Positions 43,204 through 52,112 of a DNA stretch of 64,000 nt are shown here, piece by piece. Position 1 is the stretch's first letter; each line of letters begins with the position of its first letter. The DNA is taken from the NCBI RefSeq assembly GCF_000010285.1, contig NC_010617.1:1984001-2048000 (forward strand), read 5' to 3'. The DNA comes from Kocuria rhizophila DC2201. GTDB taxonomy: Bacteria > Actinomycetota > Actinomycetes > Actinomycetales > Micrococcaceae. Under the pieces are notes generated by a model. The model was given only the letters and a program-made list of their open reading frames with translations. It searched no databases and was not told the DNA's origin. Position numbers and translations under genes: made by a program.

Positions 43204-44313
43204 CTAGGTGGCGCGCGCGGTCGGCGCGCTGCTGGACGTCACCGCGACCCGGCGGTCGATGATGTCCTGCTTGAGCTTCTGGACCTGCTTGTCGAGGGCC
43301 TCGCCCACGGTCTTCTGCTGGTCGTGGTACGGCGCCAGGCCCACACCGCCGTTGCCGAGCGTTCCCACGTAGCGGGTGCTGTCGAACCTGCCGTCCGCGG
43401 CCTGGGTCACCACCTCCTCCACCGAGGTGGACATGTGCTTGAGCACCGAGGTCAGCAGGAACTCCCTGCCGGCGTCGAGGGTCTCGTAGCCGTCCGTGTC
43501 CGGCCAGATGATGCGGACGTCCTTGTCGCCCTTGTTCCCCTTGTTGGCCTCCACCACCGCCTCCACCGTTCCCTCGGAGGCCTCCCCGGCCACGGGCAGC
43601 ACCACGTCCGCACCGTCCCCGATCAGTTCTGCGGTGGTCCGGCTCGCATCCTCGGTGTCCTGGAAGGAGCTGAGGAACGTGCCCTTGCGGGACTGCCGGT
43701 CCCAGCCCAGGACCGTGACGTCCTTCTTGTTCTTCCGGTTGTAGTACGACACACCGTCGGCGAAGCCGTCCATGAACACGGTCACGGTGGGGATGTCCAT
43801 GCCGCCGTAGGTGGCCACCGTGCCGCTGCGGGTGGTGCCCGCCGCGAGGTAGCCGGCCAGGAACGCCGCCTCCGCGGTGTTGTAGACGATCGGCTTCACG
43901 TTATCGGCCGTGACGGAGGCGTCGTCCACGATGGCGAAGTGCCGGTCCGGGTTGGCCGCTGCGACCTTCCTGGTGGTGTCCGCGAGCATGGAGCCCACCG
44001 CCACAGTGAGGCCGCAGCCGCGCTGCACCATAGACCGGAGGTTGGGCTCGAACTCCGTCTGGGACTGCGACTCCGCCTGACCGACCGTGATCCCCCGGTG
44101 CTCCTCGGCGGCCTTGAGACCCTCCCAGGAGCTCTGGTTGAAGGAACGGTCCTGAAAGCCGCCGTCGTCGGAGACGATGCACCCCGTGAACTCCGAGCCC
44201 TCGGCGCTGCCGTCCCCGGAGGAGCCGGACACCGCACCGCAGCCGGTCGCACCGAGCCCGGTGACCCCCGCCAGGGCGAGCGCCAGGGCGCCCCGGAGGT
44301 GCCACGTGGTCAC
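43204..44313 (-). CDS. BMP family nucleoside-binding lipoprotein
   Basis: A 369-residue lipoprotein of the basic membrane protein (PnrA-like) family, the substrate-binding component of purine or pyrimidine nucleoside ABC importers. The signal peptide ends in the lipobox-like GLGATGC near residue 25. SDDGGFQDRSFNQSSWEGL and the later DNVKPIVYNTAEAAFLAGYLAAGTTRSG are the characteristic BMP segments. GTG 44313 overlaps the amidohydrolase stop (GTGA). The importer ATPase and permeases that usually follow are absent here; cdd comes next. It therefore is an orphan in this locus, either serving a transporter elsewhere or a remnant. Confidence 0.9.
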   Translation of the reverse strand: MTTWHLRGALALALAGVTGLGATGCGAVSGSSGDGSAEGSEFTGCIVSDDGGFQDRSFNQSSWEGLKAAEEHRGITVGQAESQSQTEFEPNLRSMVQRGCGLTVAVGSMLADTTRKVAAANPDRHFAIVDDASVTADNVKPIVYNTAEAAFLAGYLAAGTTRSGTVATYGGMDIPTVTVFMDGFADGVSYYNRKNKKDVTVLGWDRQSRKGTFLSSFQDTEDASRTTAELIGDGADVVLPVAGEASEGTVEAVVEANKGNKGDKDVRIIWPDTDGYETLDAGREFLLTSVLKHMSTSVEEVVTQAADGRFDSTRYVGTLGNGGVGLAPYHDQQKTVGEALDKQVQKLKQDIIDRRVAVTSSSAPTARAT

Positions 44314-45584
44314 GGGGTTCCCTGCTCGGCCTCGGCGGGCTCGGCCGGCGCCGCGGCGTCCGAGAGCTCGCGCACCCGCAGCCGGACCGCCCGCAGTGCC
44401 GTGGAGGCCATGACCTGGACGCCGCAGCGGATCGCCTCCTCCTGGGGGGTGTAGTCGGACTGGTGCAGGTCGTAGGTGCGCCCGCCCGGCTCCCGCGTGC
44501 CGAGGCGCATCATGGCCCCGGGCACGTGCTGCAGGAACCACGCGAAGTCCTCCCCGCCCATGGACTGCTCCACGAGCAGGATGCTCTCCTCCCCCAGCTC
44601 CGCACGGGCCGCGATCTCCAGCAGGGTGGTCTCGGTCTCCCCGTTGACCACCGGGGGCACGCCGCGGATGTGCTCGAGGTCCACGTTCACGCCGTAGGGG
44701 GCGGCCACCTGCCCCACGACCTCGTCGAGCATCTCCCCGGCCTGGTACCACGCGTCCGCGTCGAGGCAGCGCATGGTCCCGGCCATGAAGCCGGACATGG
44801 GGATGGCGTTGGGGGCCACGCCCGCGTGGATCTGGCCCCACACCACGGCCACGCCCGAGCGGACGTCCACCCGGCGCGAGAGCACCGCGGGCACGTCGAT
44901 CGCGATCTGGCTCATCGCGTAGACCAGGTCCTCGGTCAGGTGCGGACGGGACGTGTGCCCGCCGCGCCCGGAGAGCTCGATCCGGATGGTGTCGGACGCC
45001 GAGGTGATGGCCCCGATCCGGGTGCCCACCTGCCCCACGTCCAGCTTGGGCTCGCAGTGCAGCGCGAACATCCGCGGCACCCCCGCCAGCACGTTCTGCC
45101 TGATGATGCTCAGCGCCCCGCCGGGCAGCTTCTCCTCCGCGGGCTGGAACACGATCCGCACGGTACCCGCGAACGGCGAGGAGCGGTGCAGGTCCGCGAG
45201 CACACGGGCCACCCCGAGCATCACGGTGGTGTGGATGTCGTGGCCGCACGCGTGCATCACGCCCTCGTTGATGGAGGCGTAGTCCAGCCCCGTGTCCTCG
45301 AGGATCGGCAGGGCGTCGATGTCCGCCCGCAGCCCCACCATCACGGGTCCGCGCCCCACGTCCACGTAGCAGCCGGTGCGCTCGAAGCGCACGGGGTGCA
45401 GGCCGGAGGCCTCCAGGGCGTTCACGATCCGCTCCGTGGTGCGGTACTCCTCGTAGGACAGCTCCGGGTGCCGGTGCACGTCCCGGCGGAAGCGGATCAG
45501 GTCCGGGAGGTAGTGGGAGAGGAGGGGTCCGATCGCGGGGGGCAGCCCCACGTCGTCGGCGGAGGGAAGCGGCAGATCCAACAT
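44310..45584 (-). CDS. M20 family amidohydrolase
   Basis: A 424-residue zinc/manganese amidohydrolase of the M20D type (related to IAA-amino acid hydrolases, hippurate hydrolase and N-acyl amino acid deacetylases). Metal ligands are visible in HACGHDIHTTVMLG near 118, FQPAEEKLPGGA near 150, and HCEPKLDVGQVG near 182; EQSMGGEDFAWFLQ near 365 completes the site. RFRRDVHRHPELSYEE is the typical N-terminal motif. The substrate is unknown. ATG 45584 is placed seven bases after TACTCT. Mycobacteria carry similar amidohydrolases in the same nucleoside-salvage neighbourhood. Its stop overlaps the BMP gene start. Confidence 0.9.
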   Translation of the reverse strand: MLDLPLPSADDVGLPPAIGPLLSHYLPDLIRFRRDVHRHPELSYEEYRTTERIVNALEASGLHPVRFERTGCYVDVGRGPVMVGLRADIDALPILEDTGLDYASINEGVMHACGHDIHTTVMLGVARVLADLHRSSPFAGTVRIVFQPAEEKLPGGALSIIRQNVLAGVPRMFALHCEPKLDVGQVGTRIGAITSASDTIRIELSGRGGHTSRPHLTEDLVYAMSQIAIDVPAVLSRRVDVRSGVAVVWGQIHAGVAPNAIPMSGFMAGTMRCLDADAWYQAGEMLDEVVGQVAAPYGVNVDLEHIRGVPPVVNGETETTLLEIAARAELGEESILLVEQSMGGEDFAWFLQHVPGAMMRLGTREPGGRTYDLHQSDYTPQEEAIRCGVQVMASTALRAVRLRVRELSDAAAPAEPAEAEQGTP

Positions 45585-45597
45585 GAGAGCCAGAGTA
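45585..45597 (-). promoter_or_regulatory. Predicted leaderless promoter of the M20 amidohydrolase
   Basis: On the minus strand TACTCT (45597-45592) is followed after seven bases by ATG 45584, with no ribosome binding site. Confidence 0.55.
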
Positions 45598-45790
45598 CCG
45601 CCGCCCACGTGAGACGGATCGCATCCCGGGCCGCGCTCACCGGACCCACCGGCCTGGCGGCGCGGGCGGCGCGGGCGGGGCGCCGCGCGGGCGTCGTCGT
45701 CCCGCACGGCGGGCCCGGCCGTCATCCGCGGGAACGCGTCACCGCCCGCACCGGGTGCGGGCGGCGGGGCCGGGACGCGCCGGCGCGGGC

Positions 45791-46906
45791 TCAGAGGACG
45801 TCCGTGTCCCCGTTGCGCTTGAGGGAGTCCACGGCGTTCTTCACTCGCTGCGCGTGCTCGGCGGTGGTGACCAGCAGGGCATCGGGCGTGTCCACCACCA
45901 CGATGTCCTCCACGCCGATCAGGGCGATGAGCCGCCCGGTGTCCGAGACCACGATCCCGGAGGACTCGTCCGCGAGCACCCGGTTGTTCTGCCCCAGGAT
46001 GGACACCGGCGCCTCCGTCTGCGGGTCCACCTTGTTGAGGCGGTTGATCGCCGCGAAGTCCCCGACGTCCTCCCACGTGAAGTCCCCGGGGACCATGGCC
46101 ACGTCCCCGGCGGCCGCGGCGGGCTCGGCCACGGCGTAGTCGATGGCGGTCTTGGTCAGGGTGGGCCAGACCTCGTCCACCACGGCGTCGCGCTCGGGGG
46201 TCTCCCACGCGTCCGCGATCCGGTCCAGGCCCCTGGCCAGCTCAGGCTCGCTCTCGCGCAGGTAGCTGAGCATGAGACCCACCGGGGCCACGAACATCCC
46301 CGCATTCCAGGTGTAACGGCCGCTGGCCACGTACTGGCGCGCTGTCTCCTCGTCCGGCTTCTCCACGAACTGCTCCACGGCCAGCGCGTGCGGCGCCTCC
46401 GCGAGCTCGAGCGACTCCCCCGCCTTGATGTAGCCGAACCCGGTGGCCGGGGAGGAGGGGGTGATGCCGATGGTCACGATCCGACCGGTGTCGGCCGCCT
46501 GCACCGCCTCCTTCACCACCTCCTGGAACGCCTCCGCGGGCTCCACCACGTGGTCCGCGGCGAACGAGCCGATGATCGCGGTGGGGTCCCGCCGGGCGAT
46601 CAGCGTGCACGCGAGTCCGATGGCCGCCGCGGAATCCTTGGGGGACGGCTCCAGCACGAGGTCGTCCGCCGTGAGCTCGGGCAGCTGCTCCTGCACGGCA
46701 CCGGCGTGCGAGCGTCCCGTGACCACCATGATGGGCCCCGCCGAGAGCCCGGCCAGCCGGTCGTACGTGGCGCGCAGCAGCGACGAGCCGGAACCGGTGA
46801 GGTCCAGCAGGAACTTGGGGGCGTCCGCGCGGGAGAGGGGCCACAGCCGTGAGCCCACGCCGCCCGCCGGGATGAACGGATGGAATCGTTGCAGTGGCGA
46901 AGTCAC
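45791..46906 (-). CDS. manC: Mannose-1-phosphate guanylyltransferase
   Basis: A 371-residue nucleotidyltransferase that makes GDP-mannose from GTP and mannose 1-phosphate for mannosylated lipids and glycans. The signature FIPAGGVGSRLWPLSRADAPKFLLDLTG lies at residues 9-36, with VEKPDEETARQYV near 180 and WNAGMFV near 200, then TWEDVGDF near 285. The length of about 360 and no PMI domain fit the monofunctional type. GTG 46906 follows TACACT by seven bases; the upstream in-frame extension into the divergent region is rejected. GDP-mannose links to the wall-polymer genes at 4276 and 1369. Confidence 0.92.
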   Translation of the reverse strand: MTSPLQRFHPFIPAGGVGSRLWPLSRADAPKFLLDLTGSGSSLLRATYDRLAGLSAGPIMVVTGRSHAGAVQEQLPELTADDLVLEPSPKDSAAAIGLACTLIARRDPTAIIGSFAADHVVEPAEAFQEVVKEAVQAADTGRIVTIGITPSSPATGFGYIKAGESLELAEAPHALAVEQFVEKPDEETARQYVASGRYTWNAGMFVAPVGLMLSYLRESEPELARGLDRIADAWETPERDAVVDEVWPTLTKTAIDYAVAEPAAAAGDVAMVPGDFTWEDVGDFAAINRLNKVDPQTEAPVSILGQNNRVLADESSGIVVSDTGRLIALIGVEDIVVVDTPDALLVTTAEHAQRVKNAVDSLKRNGDTDVL

Positions 46907-46919
46907 GACCGACAGTGTA
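46907..46919 (-). promoter_or_regulatory. Predicted leaderless promoter of manC
   Basis: On the minus strand TACACT (46919-46914) lies seven bases before the GTG at 46906, with no ribosome binding site. Confidence 0.6.
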
Positions 46920-47366
46920 CGGCCAGACCCGCGCGGTTCCGCGGATCTCGCGGCTGTGACCTGCCCCCTGCCGGGCGGCGTCCCCCGCCCGGGGGACGCA
47001 CCCGCGGGCCCACCACCCACGGCGGGAAAACCCCCGGGGAACGACGCCGCCGCGTCCGGTCCGCGCGTCCGCCGCGGTCCCCGGGGACCTCCCCGGGCCC
47101 AGGCGCAGCCCCCTCCGGAACCGCCCCCGAGACCCCCGATTCGGGAATGCCGAACTGCGCTAATTCCGCGGCCCCGCGCGGTTTTCGGGATGGCGACACG
47201 TTGTCAGTGAACTCCCGGGAGGCTGGTATCTTTGACGAGAACTACCGCATCATCCATGACAGAGCCAGCCAGGGCTCCGCCATCGCCGTGCATCAGCGCG
47301 AGAACGCTGCCGTTCTGCACCGATCACCAGTGCGCACGACGACGAGCGACACAGGGAGGACATTCC
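46920..47366. other. Regulatory region between manC and sdhC
   Basis: A 447-base gap with no convincing gene. Positions 46978-46999 carry a hairpin (GCGTCCCCC, loop, GGGGGACGC) beside a GGCGGCGTC element, and 47041-47050 hold another single arm. TTGTCA (47201-47206) and TATCTT (47227-47232) are a candidate sdh promoter with a long 20-base spacer. The implied sdh leader is about 125 bases and ends in AGGGAGGA before the start. Confidence 0.5.
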
Positions 47367-47744
47367 GTGGCGAACTCATCCAGGGGCACCCTTTACCGCG
47401 GCCAGTACGGCATGTGGTCGTGGGTTGCCCACCGCATTACCGGCGTGGCCATCTTCTTCTTTTTGCTGGTCCACGTCCTCGACACCGCTCTCGTGCGTGT
47501 ATCCCCCGAGGCCTACAACGCAGTGATTGCCACCTACAAGAACCCCGTCATGGGCCTGGGCGAGACCGGTCTGGTGGCCGCCATCGTGTACCACGCCTTC
47601 AACGGCCTGCGCATCATCCTGATCGACTTCTGGAAGGGCGGGACCAAGCACCAGAAGGGCCTGCTCTGGGGCGTCCTCGCCCTCTGGGTCGTCGTGATGA
47701 TCCCCTTCCTTGTCCGTCACCTGTCGATCGTTTTCGGGGGCTGA
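47367..47744 (+). CDS. sdhC: Succinate dehydrogenase cytochrome b556 subunit
   Basis: A 125-residue membrane anchor of succinate dehydrogenase. Three hydrophobic helices are visible, with HRITGVAIFFFLLVHVLDTAL (heme and quinone region, including the conserved His) near 22-42 and VYHAFNGLRIILIDFW near 70-85, whose His is the likely heme ligand. The short N-terminus RGTLYRGQYGMWSWVAHR is typical of actinobacterial SdhC. GTG 47367 follows AGGGAGGA at six bases. It is the first gene of sdhCDAB, under a long leader. Confidence 0.94.
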   Translation: MANSSRGTLYRGQYGMWSWVAHRITGVAIFFFLLVHVLDTALVRVSPEAYNAVIATYKNPVMGLGETGLVAAIVYHAFNGLRIILIDFWKGGTKHQKGLLWGVLALWVVVMIPFLVRHLSIVFGG

Positions 47745-47748
47745 TTCC

Positions 47749-48234
47749 GTGAGCACTCCTCTCAAGACCAAGATCTCCGTCCCGCGCAGCCGGGACCTCG
47801 AGGTGGACGGCGTCAAGTACAACCGCTCCTCCTCGTCCCGCAGCAGCTTCGAGATGTTCGCGTGGCTGTTCATGCGCATGTCCGGCATCGTGCTGGTGGT
47901 GCTCGTCTTCGGCCACCTCTTCGTCAACCTCATGGTGGGCGAGGGCGTGCACGCCGTGGACTTCGGCTTCGTGGGCGGCAAGTGGGCCAACCCGTTCTGG
48001 CAGGTCTGGGACCTGGTCATGCTGTGGCTGGCCATGCTCCACGGCACCAACGGCATGCGCACCATCATTGACGACTACGCAGGGCGCAACACCACGCGCT
48101 TCTGGCTCAAGGTGTTCCTGTTCGTGGCCTCGGCCTTCGTGATCCTGCTGGGCACCATGGTGATCTTCACTTTCGAGCCGTGCCCCGCCGGCGCCGACCC
48201 CTCGCTGCTGGCCTCCTTCTGCCACGCCCGGTGA
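47749..48234 (+). CDS. sdhD: Succinate dehydrogenase hydrophobic anchor subunit
   Basis: A 161-residue second membrane anchor. A basic cytoplasmic N-terminus is followed by three helices: [26 protein letters not shown] (with RMSG and the His of the quinone or heme pocket), [25 protein letters not shown] (HGTNGMR is the SdhD family motif), and [20 protein letters not shown]. The short C-terminal tail contains two Cys. GTG 47749 is four bases after the sdhC stop, inside the GGGGG-rich end of sdhC, so coupling is likely. Confidence 0.93.
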   Translation: MSTPLKTKISVPRSRDLEVDGVKYNRSSSSRSSFEMFAWLFMRMSGIVLVVLVFGHLFVNLMVGEGVHAVDFGFVGGKWANPFWQVWDLVMLWLAMLHGTNGMRTIIDDYAGRNTTRFWLKVFLFVASAFVILLGTMVIFTFEPCPAGADPSLLASFCHAR

Positions 48235-48242
48235 CCGGGTGA

Positions 48243-48268
48243 GCGGCGGGGCCCACGGGTCCCGCCGC
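48243..48268 (+). promoter_or_regulatory. Intercistronic hairpin between sdhD and sdhA
   Basis: GCGGCGGG (48243-48250) and CCCGCCGC (48261-48268) pair, and the inner bases can also pair with one mismatch. It lies in the only long spacer (100 bases) of the sdh operon and may stabilise mRNA or set the ratio of membrane to catalytic subunits. Confidence 0.5.
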
Positions 48269-48334
48269 CACCGGCCACCCCGGTCCCGCACGGGGACCCC
48301 CATCACACTCACCCACGTAGAAAGAACATCTGGT

Positions 48335-50086
48335 ATGCAGGTTCACAAGTACGATGTGGTAATAGTCGGCGCCGGCGGCGCCGGCATGCGTGCCGCCATT
48401 GAGTCCGGCCAGCGCGCCCGCACTGCCGTACTGACCAAGCTCTACCCCACCCGGTCCCACACCGGCGCAGCCCAGGGCGGCATGTGCGCGGCCCTCGCGA
48501 ACGTCGAGGAGGACAACTGGGAGTGGCACACCTTCGACACCGTCAAGGGTGGCGACTACCTGGTGGACCAGGACGCCGCGGAGGTCATGGCCAAGGAGGC
48601 CATCGACGCCGTGCTCGACCTCGAGCACATGGGGCTGCCGTTCAACCGCACCCCCGAGGGCAAGATCGACCAGCGCCGCTTCGGCGGCCACACCCGCGAC
48701 CACGGCAAGAACCCCGTGCGCCGCGCGTGCTACGCGGCCGACCGCACCGGTCACATGATCCTGCAGACCCTCTACCAGACGTGCATCAAGCACAACGTGG
48801 AGTTCTTCAACGAGTACTACGTGCTGGACCTCATCATGGTGGACACCCCGGAGGGGCGTCGCCCGGCCGGTGTGGTGGCCTACGAGCTCGCCACCGGTGA
48901 GCTGCACGTGTTCCAGGCCAAGTCCGTGGTCTTCGCCTCCGGCGGTGCGGGCAAGGTCTTCAAGACCACCTCCAACGCGCACACCCTCACCGGTGACGGC
49001 ATGGCCATCGCCTTCCGCAACGGCCTGCCGCTGGAGGACATGGAGTTCGTGCAGTTCCACCCCACGGGCCTCGCGGGCCTGGGCATCCTCGTCTCCGAGG
49101 CCGCCCGCGGCGAGGGTGGCATCCTGCGCAACTCGGAGGGCGAGCGCTTCATGGAGCGCTACGCCCCCACCATCAAGGACCTCGCGCCGCGTGACATCGT
49201 GGCCCGGTCCATGGCCAACGAGGTGCGCGAGGGCCGCGGCTGCGGTCCCAACAAGGACTACGTGCTGCTGGACCTCACCCACCTGGAGCCGGCGCACATC
49301 GACGCCAAGCTGCCGGACATCACGGAGTTCGCGCGCACCTACCTGGGCGTGGAGCCCTACACCGAGCCCGTTCCGGTGTTCCCCACCGCCCACTACTGCA
49401 TGGGCGGGATCCCCACCGATATCAAGGGCGAGGTCTTCCAGGACTCCGAGACCACCATCCCCGGGCTCTACGCCGCGGGCGAGGTGGCCTGCGTGTCCGT
49501 GCACGGCTCCAACCGCCTGGGCACCAACTCGCTGCTGGACATCAACGTGTTCGGCAAGCGCGCCGGCATCTACGCGGCGGAGTACGCGCAGAGCGCCGAG
49601 TTCCTGCCCGTGCCGGACGACGCCGAGGCGCGCACCGTGGCGCTGCTGGACAACGCCCGCAGCCCCCACGGCAATGAGAAGGTCGCGGCCATCCGCAAGG
49701 ACCTGCAGGACACCATGGACCTCAACATGCAGGTGTTCCGCACCGCGGAGACCATCCAGAAGGCCCTCGACGACATCGCCGCGCTCGAGGAGCGCTACGC
49801 GAACATCTCCATCCAGGACCAGGGCAAGCGCTTCAACCTGGACCTGCTGGAGGCTGTGGAGCTGGGCTTCCTGCTGGAGCTGGCCAAGGTGATGTCCGTG
49901 GCCGCCCTGCACCGAGAGGAGTCCCGCGGCGGGCACTTCCGCGAGGACTTCCCCGACCGCGACGACGAGAACTTCATGGTCCACTCCATGGTCTACGAGG
50001 ACCCGACGTCCGCCACCGCGGGCATCCGGCAGGAGACCAAGCCGGTGATCATGACCCGTTACGAGCCGATGGAGCGTAAGTACTGA
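48335..50086 (+). CDS. sdhA: Succinate dehydrogenase flavoprotein subunit
   Basis: A 583-residue flavoprotein oxidising succinate to fumarate with covalent FAD. It starts [23 protein letters not shown] (Rossmann motif at 8-15). The FAD-attachment His lies in [14 protein letters not shown] near 45, and the active-site region [21 protein letters not shown] near 243-263. QDMDTMNxQ-type and the C-terminal [11 protein letters not shown] show a complete protein. ATG 48335 has only a weak ribosome binding site (AGAAAGAA). Its stop overlaps the sdhB start (TGATG). Confidence 0.96.
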   Translation: MQVHKYDVVIVGAGGAGMRAAIESGQRARTAVLTKLYPTRSHTGAAQGGMCAALANVEEDNWEWHTFDTVKGGDYLVDQDAAEVMAKEAIDAVLDLEHMGLPFNRTPEGKIDQRRFGGHTRDHGKNPVRRACYAADRTGHMILQTLYQTCIKHNVEFFNEYYVLDLIMVDTPEGRRPAGVVAYELATGELHVFQAKSVVFASGGAGKVFKTTSNAHTLTGDGMAIAFRNGLPLEDMEFVQFHPTGLAGLGILVSEAARGEGGILRNSEGERFMERYAPTIKDLAPRDIVARSMANEVREGRGCGPNKDYVLLDLTHLEPAHIDAKLPDITEFARTYLGVEPYTEPVPVFPTAHYCMGGIPTDIKGEVFQDSETTIPGLYAAGEVACVSVHGSNRLGTNSLLDINVFGKRAGIYAAEYAQSAEFLPVPDDAEARTVALLDNARSPHGNEKVAAIRKDLQDTMDLNMQVFRTAETIQKALDDIAALEERYANISIQDQGKRFNLDLLEAVELGFLLELAKVMSVAALHREESRGGHFREDFPDRDDENFMVHSMVYEDPTSATAGIRQETKPVIMTRYEPMERKY

Positions 50087-50868
50087 TGTCCACTGCAGTG
50101 ACCGAGAACCAGAACCAGGACGCTCAGCAGCCCGCTCCCGAGGGCGAGGAGAGCATCCCCACGTACGACGTCGTGCTCCGGGTCCGCCGCTACGATCCCG
50201 AGTTCGAGTCCGAGGCCCACTGGGACGAGTGGCCCCTCACCATGTACGGCACGGACCGGGTGCTGGACGCCCTGCACAAGGTCAAGTGGGAACTCGACGG
50301 CTCGCTGTCCTTCCGTCGCTCGTGCGCCCACGGCGTGTGCGGTTCGGACGCCATGCGCATCAACGGCCGCAACCGGCTCGCGTGCAAGACCCTGCTCAAG
50401 GACCTGGACCTGTCCAAGCCCATCACGGTGGAGCCCATCAAGGGCCTGCCGTGCGAGAAGGACCTGATCGTGGACATGGAGCCGTTCTTCCAGTCCTACC
50501 GCGAGATCATGCCGTTCCTGGTGAACGAGGACCACACCCCCACCGGGGAGCGGTTCCAGTCCCAGGAGGACCGCGAGCGCTTCGACGACACCACCAAGTG
50601 CATCCTGTGCGCGGCGTGCACGTCCTCGTGCCCCGTGTTCTGGACGGACGGGCAGTACTTCGGCCCCGCCGCGATCGTCAACGCGCACCGGTTCATCTTC
50701 GACTCGCGCGACCAGGCGGGTGACATGCGCCTGGAGATCCTCAACGACAAGGAGGGTGTGTGGCGCTGCCGCACCACCTTCAACTGCACCGAGGCGTGCC
50801 CCCGTGGCATCCAGGTGACCAAGGCCATCGCTGAGGTCAAGAAGGCGGTCTTCGCCTCCGCCCTGTGA
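50086..50868 (+). CDS. sdhB: Succinate dehydrogenase iron-sulfur subunit
   Basis: A 260-residue iron-sulfur protein. The [2Fe-2S] ligands are in RRSCAHGVCGSDAMRINGRNRLAC near residues 79-102. The ferredoxin-like region has CILCAACTSSCPV near 172-184 and CTEACPRGI near 232, for the [4Fe-4S] and [3Fe-4S] clusters. The N-terminal 25 residues are Gln/Asn/Glu-rich and poorly conserved. ATG 50086 overlaps the sdhA stop by one base. A strong T-tailed terminator closes the operon. Confidence 0.96.
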   Translation: MSTAVTENQNQDAQQPAPEGEESIPTYDVVLRVRRYDPEFESEAHWDEWPLTMYGTDRVLDALHKVKWELDGSLSFRRSCAHGVCGSDAMRINGRNRLACKTLLKDLDLSKPITVEPIKGLPCEKDLIVDMEPFFQSYREIMPFLVNEDHTPTGERFQSQEDRERFDDTTKCILCAACTSSCPVFWTDGQYFGPAAIVNAHRFIFDSRDQAGDMRLEILNDKEGVWRCRTTFNCTEACPRGIQVTKAIAEVKKAVFASAL

Positions 50869-50885
50869 GCGCCTGAGAGCAGCGG

Positions 50886-50918
50886 AAGGCCCCGGATCCC
50901 GTCGGATCCGGGGCCTTT
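50886..50918. terminator. sdh operon terminator (bidirectional)
   Basis: AAGGCCCCGGATCC (50886-50899) and GGATCCGGGGCCTT (50904-50917) form a perfect 14-bp stem with a CGTC loop, followed by T. It lies between the converging sdhB and YihY genes. Confidence 0.9.
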
Positions 50919-50942
50919 CCCGTACCTCACACGGGCTCGGCC

Positions 50943-52112
50943 CTACCGCGCGTCCGAGGGGGCCGCACTGCTGCCGGACGCCTGCCCGAAGCTCACGGGG
51001 GCCTCGTGACCACGGCCCCGGGCGGCGTCGGGAAGCGCCGAGACGGCCACGGCGGTGACCGCGCGCTTCTCCCGCTCGGGCTGGGCGCGCGCGCCCCGGA
51101 TGTCGGCCTGCACCACGGCCCCGGAAGCTGCGGCCAGCAGCAGGATCTGGCCGTAGAGGTTGAACCACAGCAGCACACCCACGAGCACGGCCGCCGAGAG
51201 CAGGTAGGGGTTCTCCCCCGCGCGCCCGATCACCTCGCTGCCGCCGTAGCGCAGCACCTGGGACCCCGCGGCCCCCACCACCACCGTGACGGCCAGCGCC
51301 TTGCGGTGCAGCTTGAGCTGCGCGACGCCGCGCACCAGCGAGAAGCTCATGACGCAATCCACCACGAGGCCCACCGCGAAGGTCACGGCGGACTTCACGC
51401 CGCCGTCGAGCCACGGCTGCAGGCGGGTGAGCCCGATGTCCCCGAGCCAGCCGATCACGCCGTCCACCGCGCCGGAGGCGAAGACGCTCACGGTGGCGGA
51501 GGCCAGCAGCAGCACCCCGATGACCACGAGCCAGCCGAGGTCCCGGGGGACGGCCGCCATGGGCACCCCGGGTGCGGGTGGCAGCTCGAACATGCGGCGG
51601 GTGGCCAGGCGCACCCCGGCCACCCAGCGCCACGCGGTGAACAGCAGCACGGCCACGGCCACCGTGGACGCCACGGTGAACGGTCCGGTGTCCTCGAGCA
51701 GCCGCAGGGGGATCACGCCGCCGCGTCCGTCCCCCACGTCCAGCAGCCCGGGGATCTTCTCCACGAGCCCGGCCACGAGATTCTGCTGCAGCGGGGAGTT
51801 GGTGCCCAGGAACGTGGCCAGTGCCGCGAAGAAGATCACGAGCAGGGCGGTGGAGGCGAAGAGCAACTGGTACGCGAGCCCCGCGGCCATCAGCGGCCCG
51901 CCGTGGAACATGTAGTGAGCCACCACCCGGACCGGGAACAGGGCCATGAACCGGGCAAAGAACCACGCGAAGAACGCGCCCACCCGGCGCCCGAGGGGCG
52001 CGTGCTCGGCGGCGAGGTCACGCCGCAGGGCCCGCAGCCGCCGGTGCTCGGCCACCAGCCCGGAGCGGTCCACGAGGGCCGGGACCACCGGGGGCGGGTC
52101 AGTGCGCACCAT
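50943..52112 (-). CDS. YihY/virulence factor BrkB family membrane protein
   Basis: A 389-residue protein of the YihY (BrkB) family, formerly misnamed ribonuclease BN. Six hydrophobic segments are visible: the first after VVAHYMFHGGPLMAAGLAYQLLFASTALLVIFF near 85-115, then FLGTNSPLQQ, and later VAVAVLLFTAWRWV and GVLLWFNLYGQILLLAAASGAVVQA, the family's C-terminal motif. Its transport role is unproven. ATG 52112 overlaps the end of the 2'-5' RNA ligase gene by 14 bases. M. tuberculosis has a homologue next to trpS (Rv3335c), matching the order here. Confidence 0.9.
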   Translation of the reverse strand: MVRTDPPPVVPALVDRSGLVAEHRRLRALRRDLAAEHAPLGRRVGAFFAWFFARFMALFPVRVVAHYMFHGGPLMAAGLAYQLLFASTALLVIFFAALATFLGTNSPLQQNLVAGLVEKIPGLLDVGDGRGGVIPLRLLEDTGPFTVASTVAVAVLLFTAWRWVAGVRLATRRMFELPPAPGVPMAAVPRDLGWLVVIGVLLLASATVSVFASGAVDGVIGWLGDIGLTRLQPWLDGGVKSAVTFAVGLVVDCVMSFSLVRGVAQLKLHRKALAVTVVVGAAGSQVLRYGGSEVIGRAGENPYLLSAAVLVGVLLWFNLYGQILLLAAASGAVVQADIRGARAQPEREKRAVTAVAVSALPDAARGRGHEAPVSFGQASGSSAAPSDAR

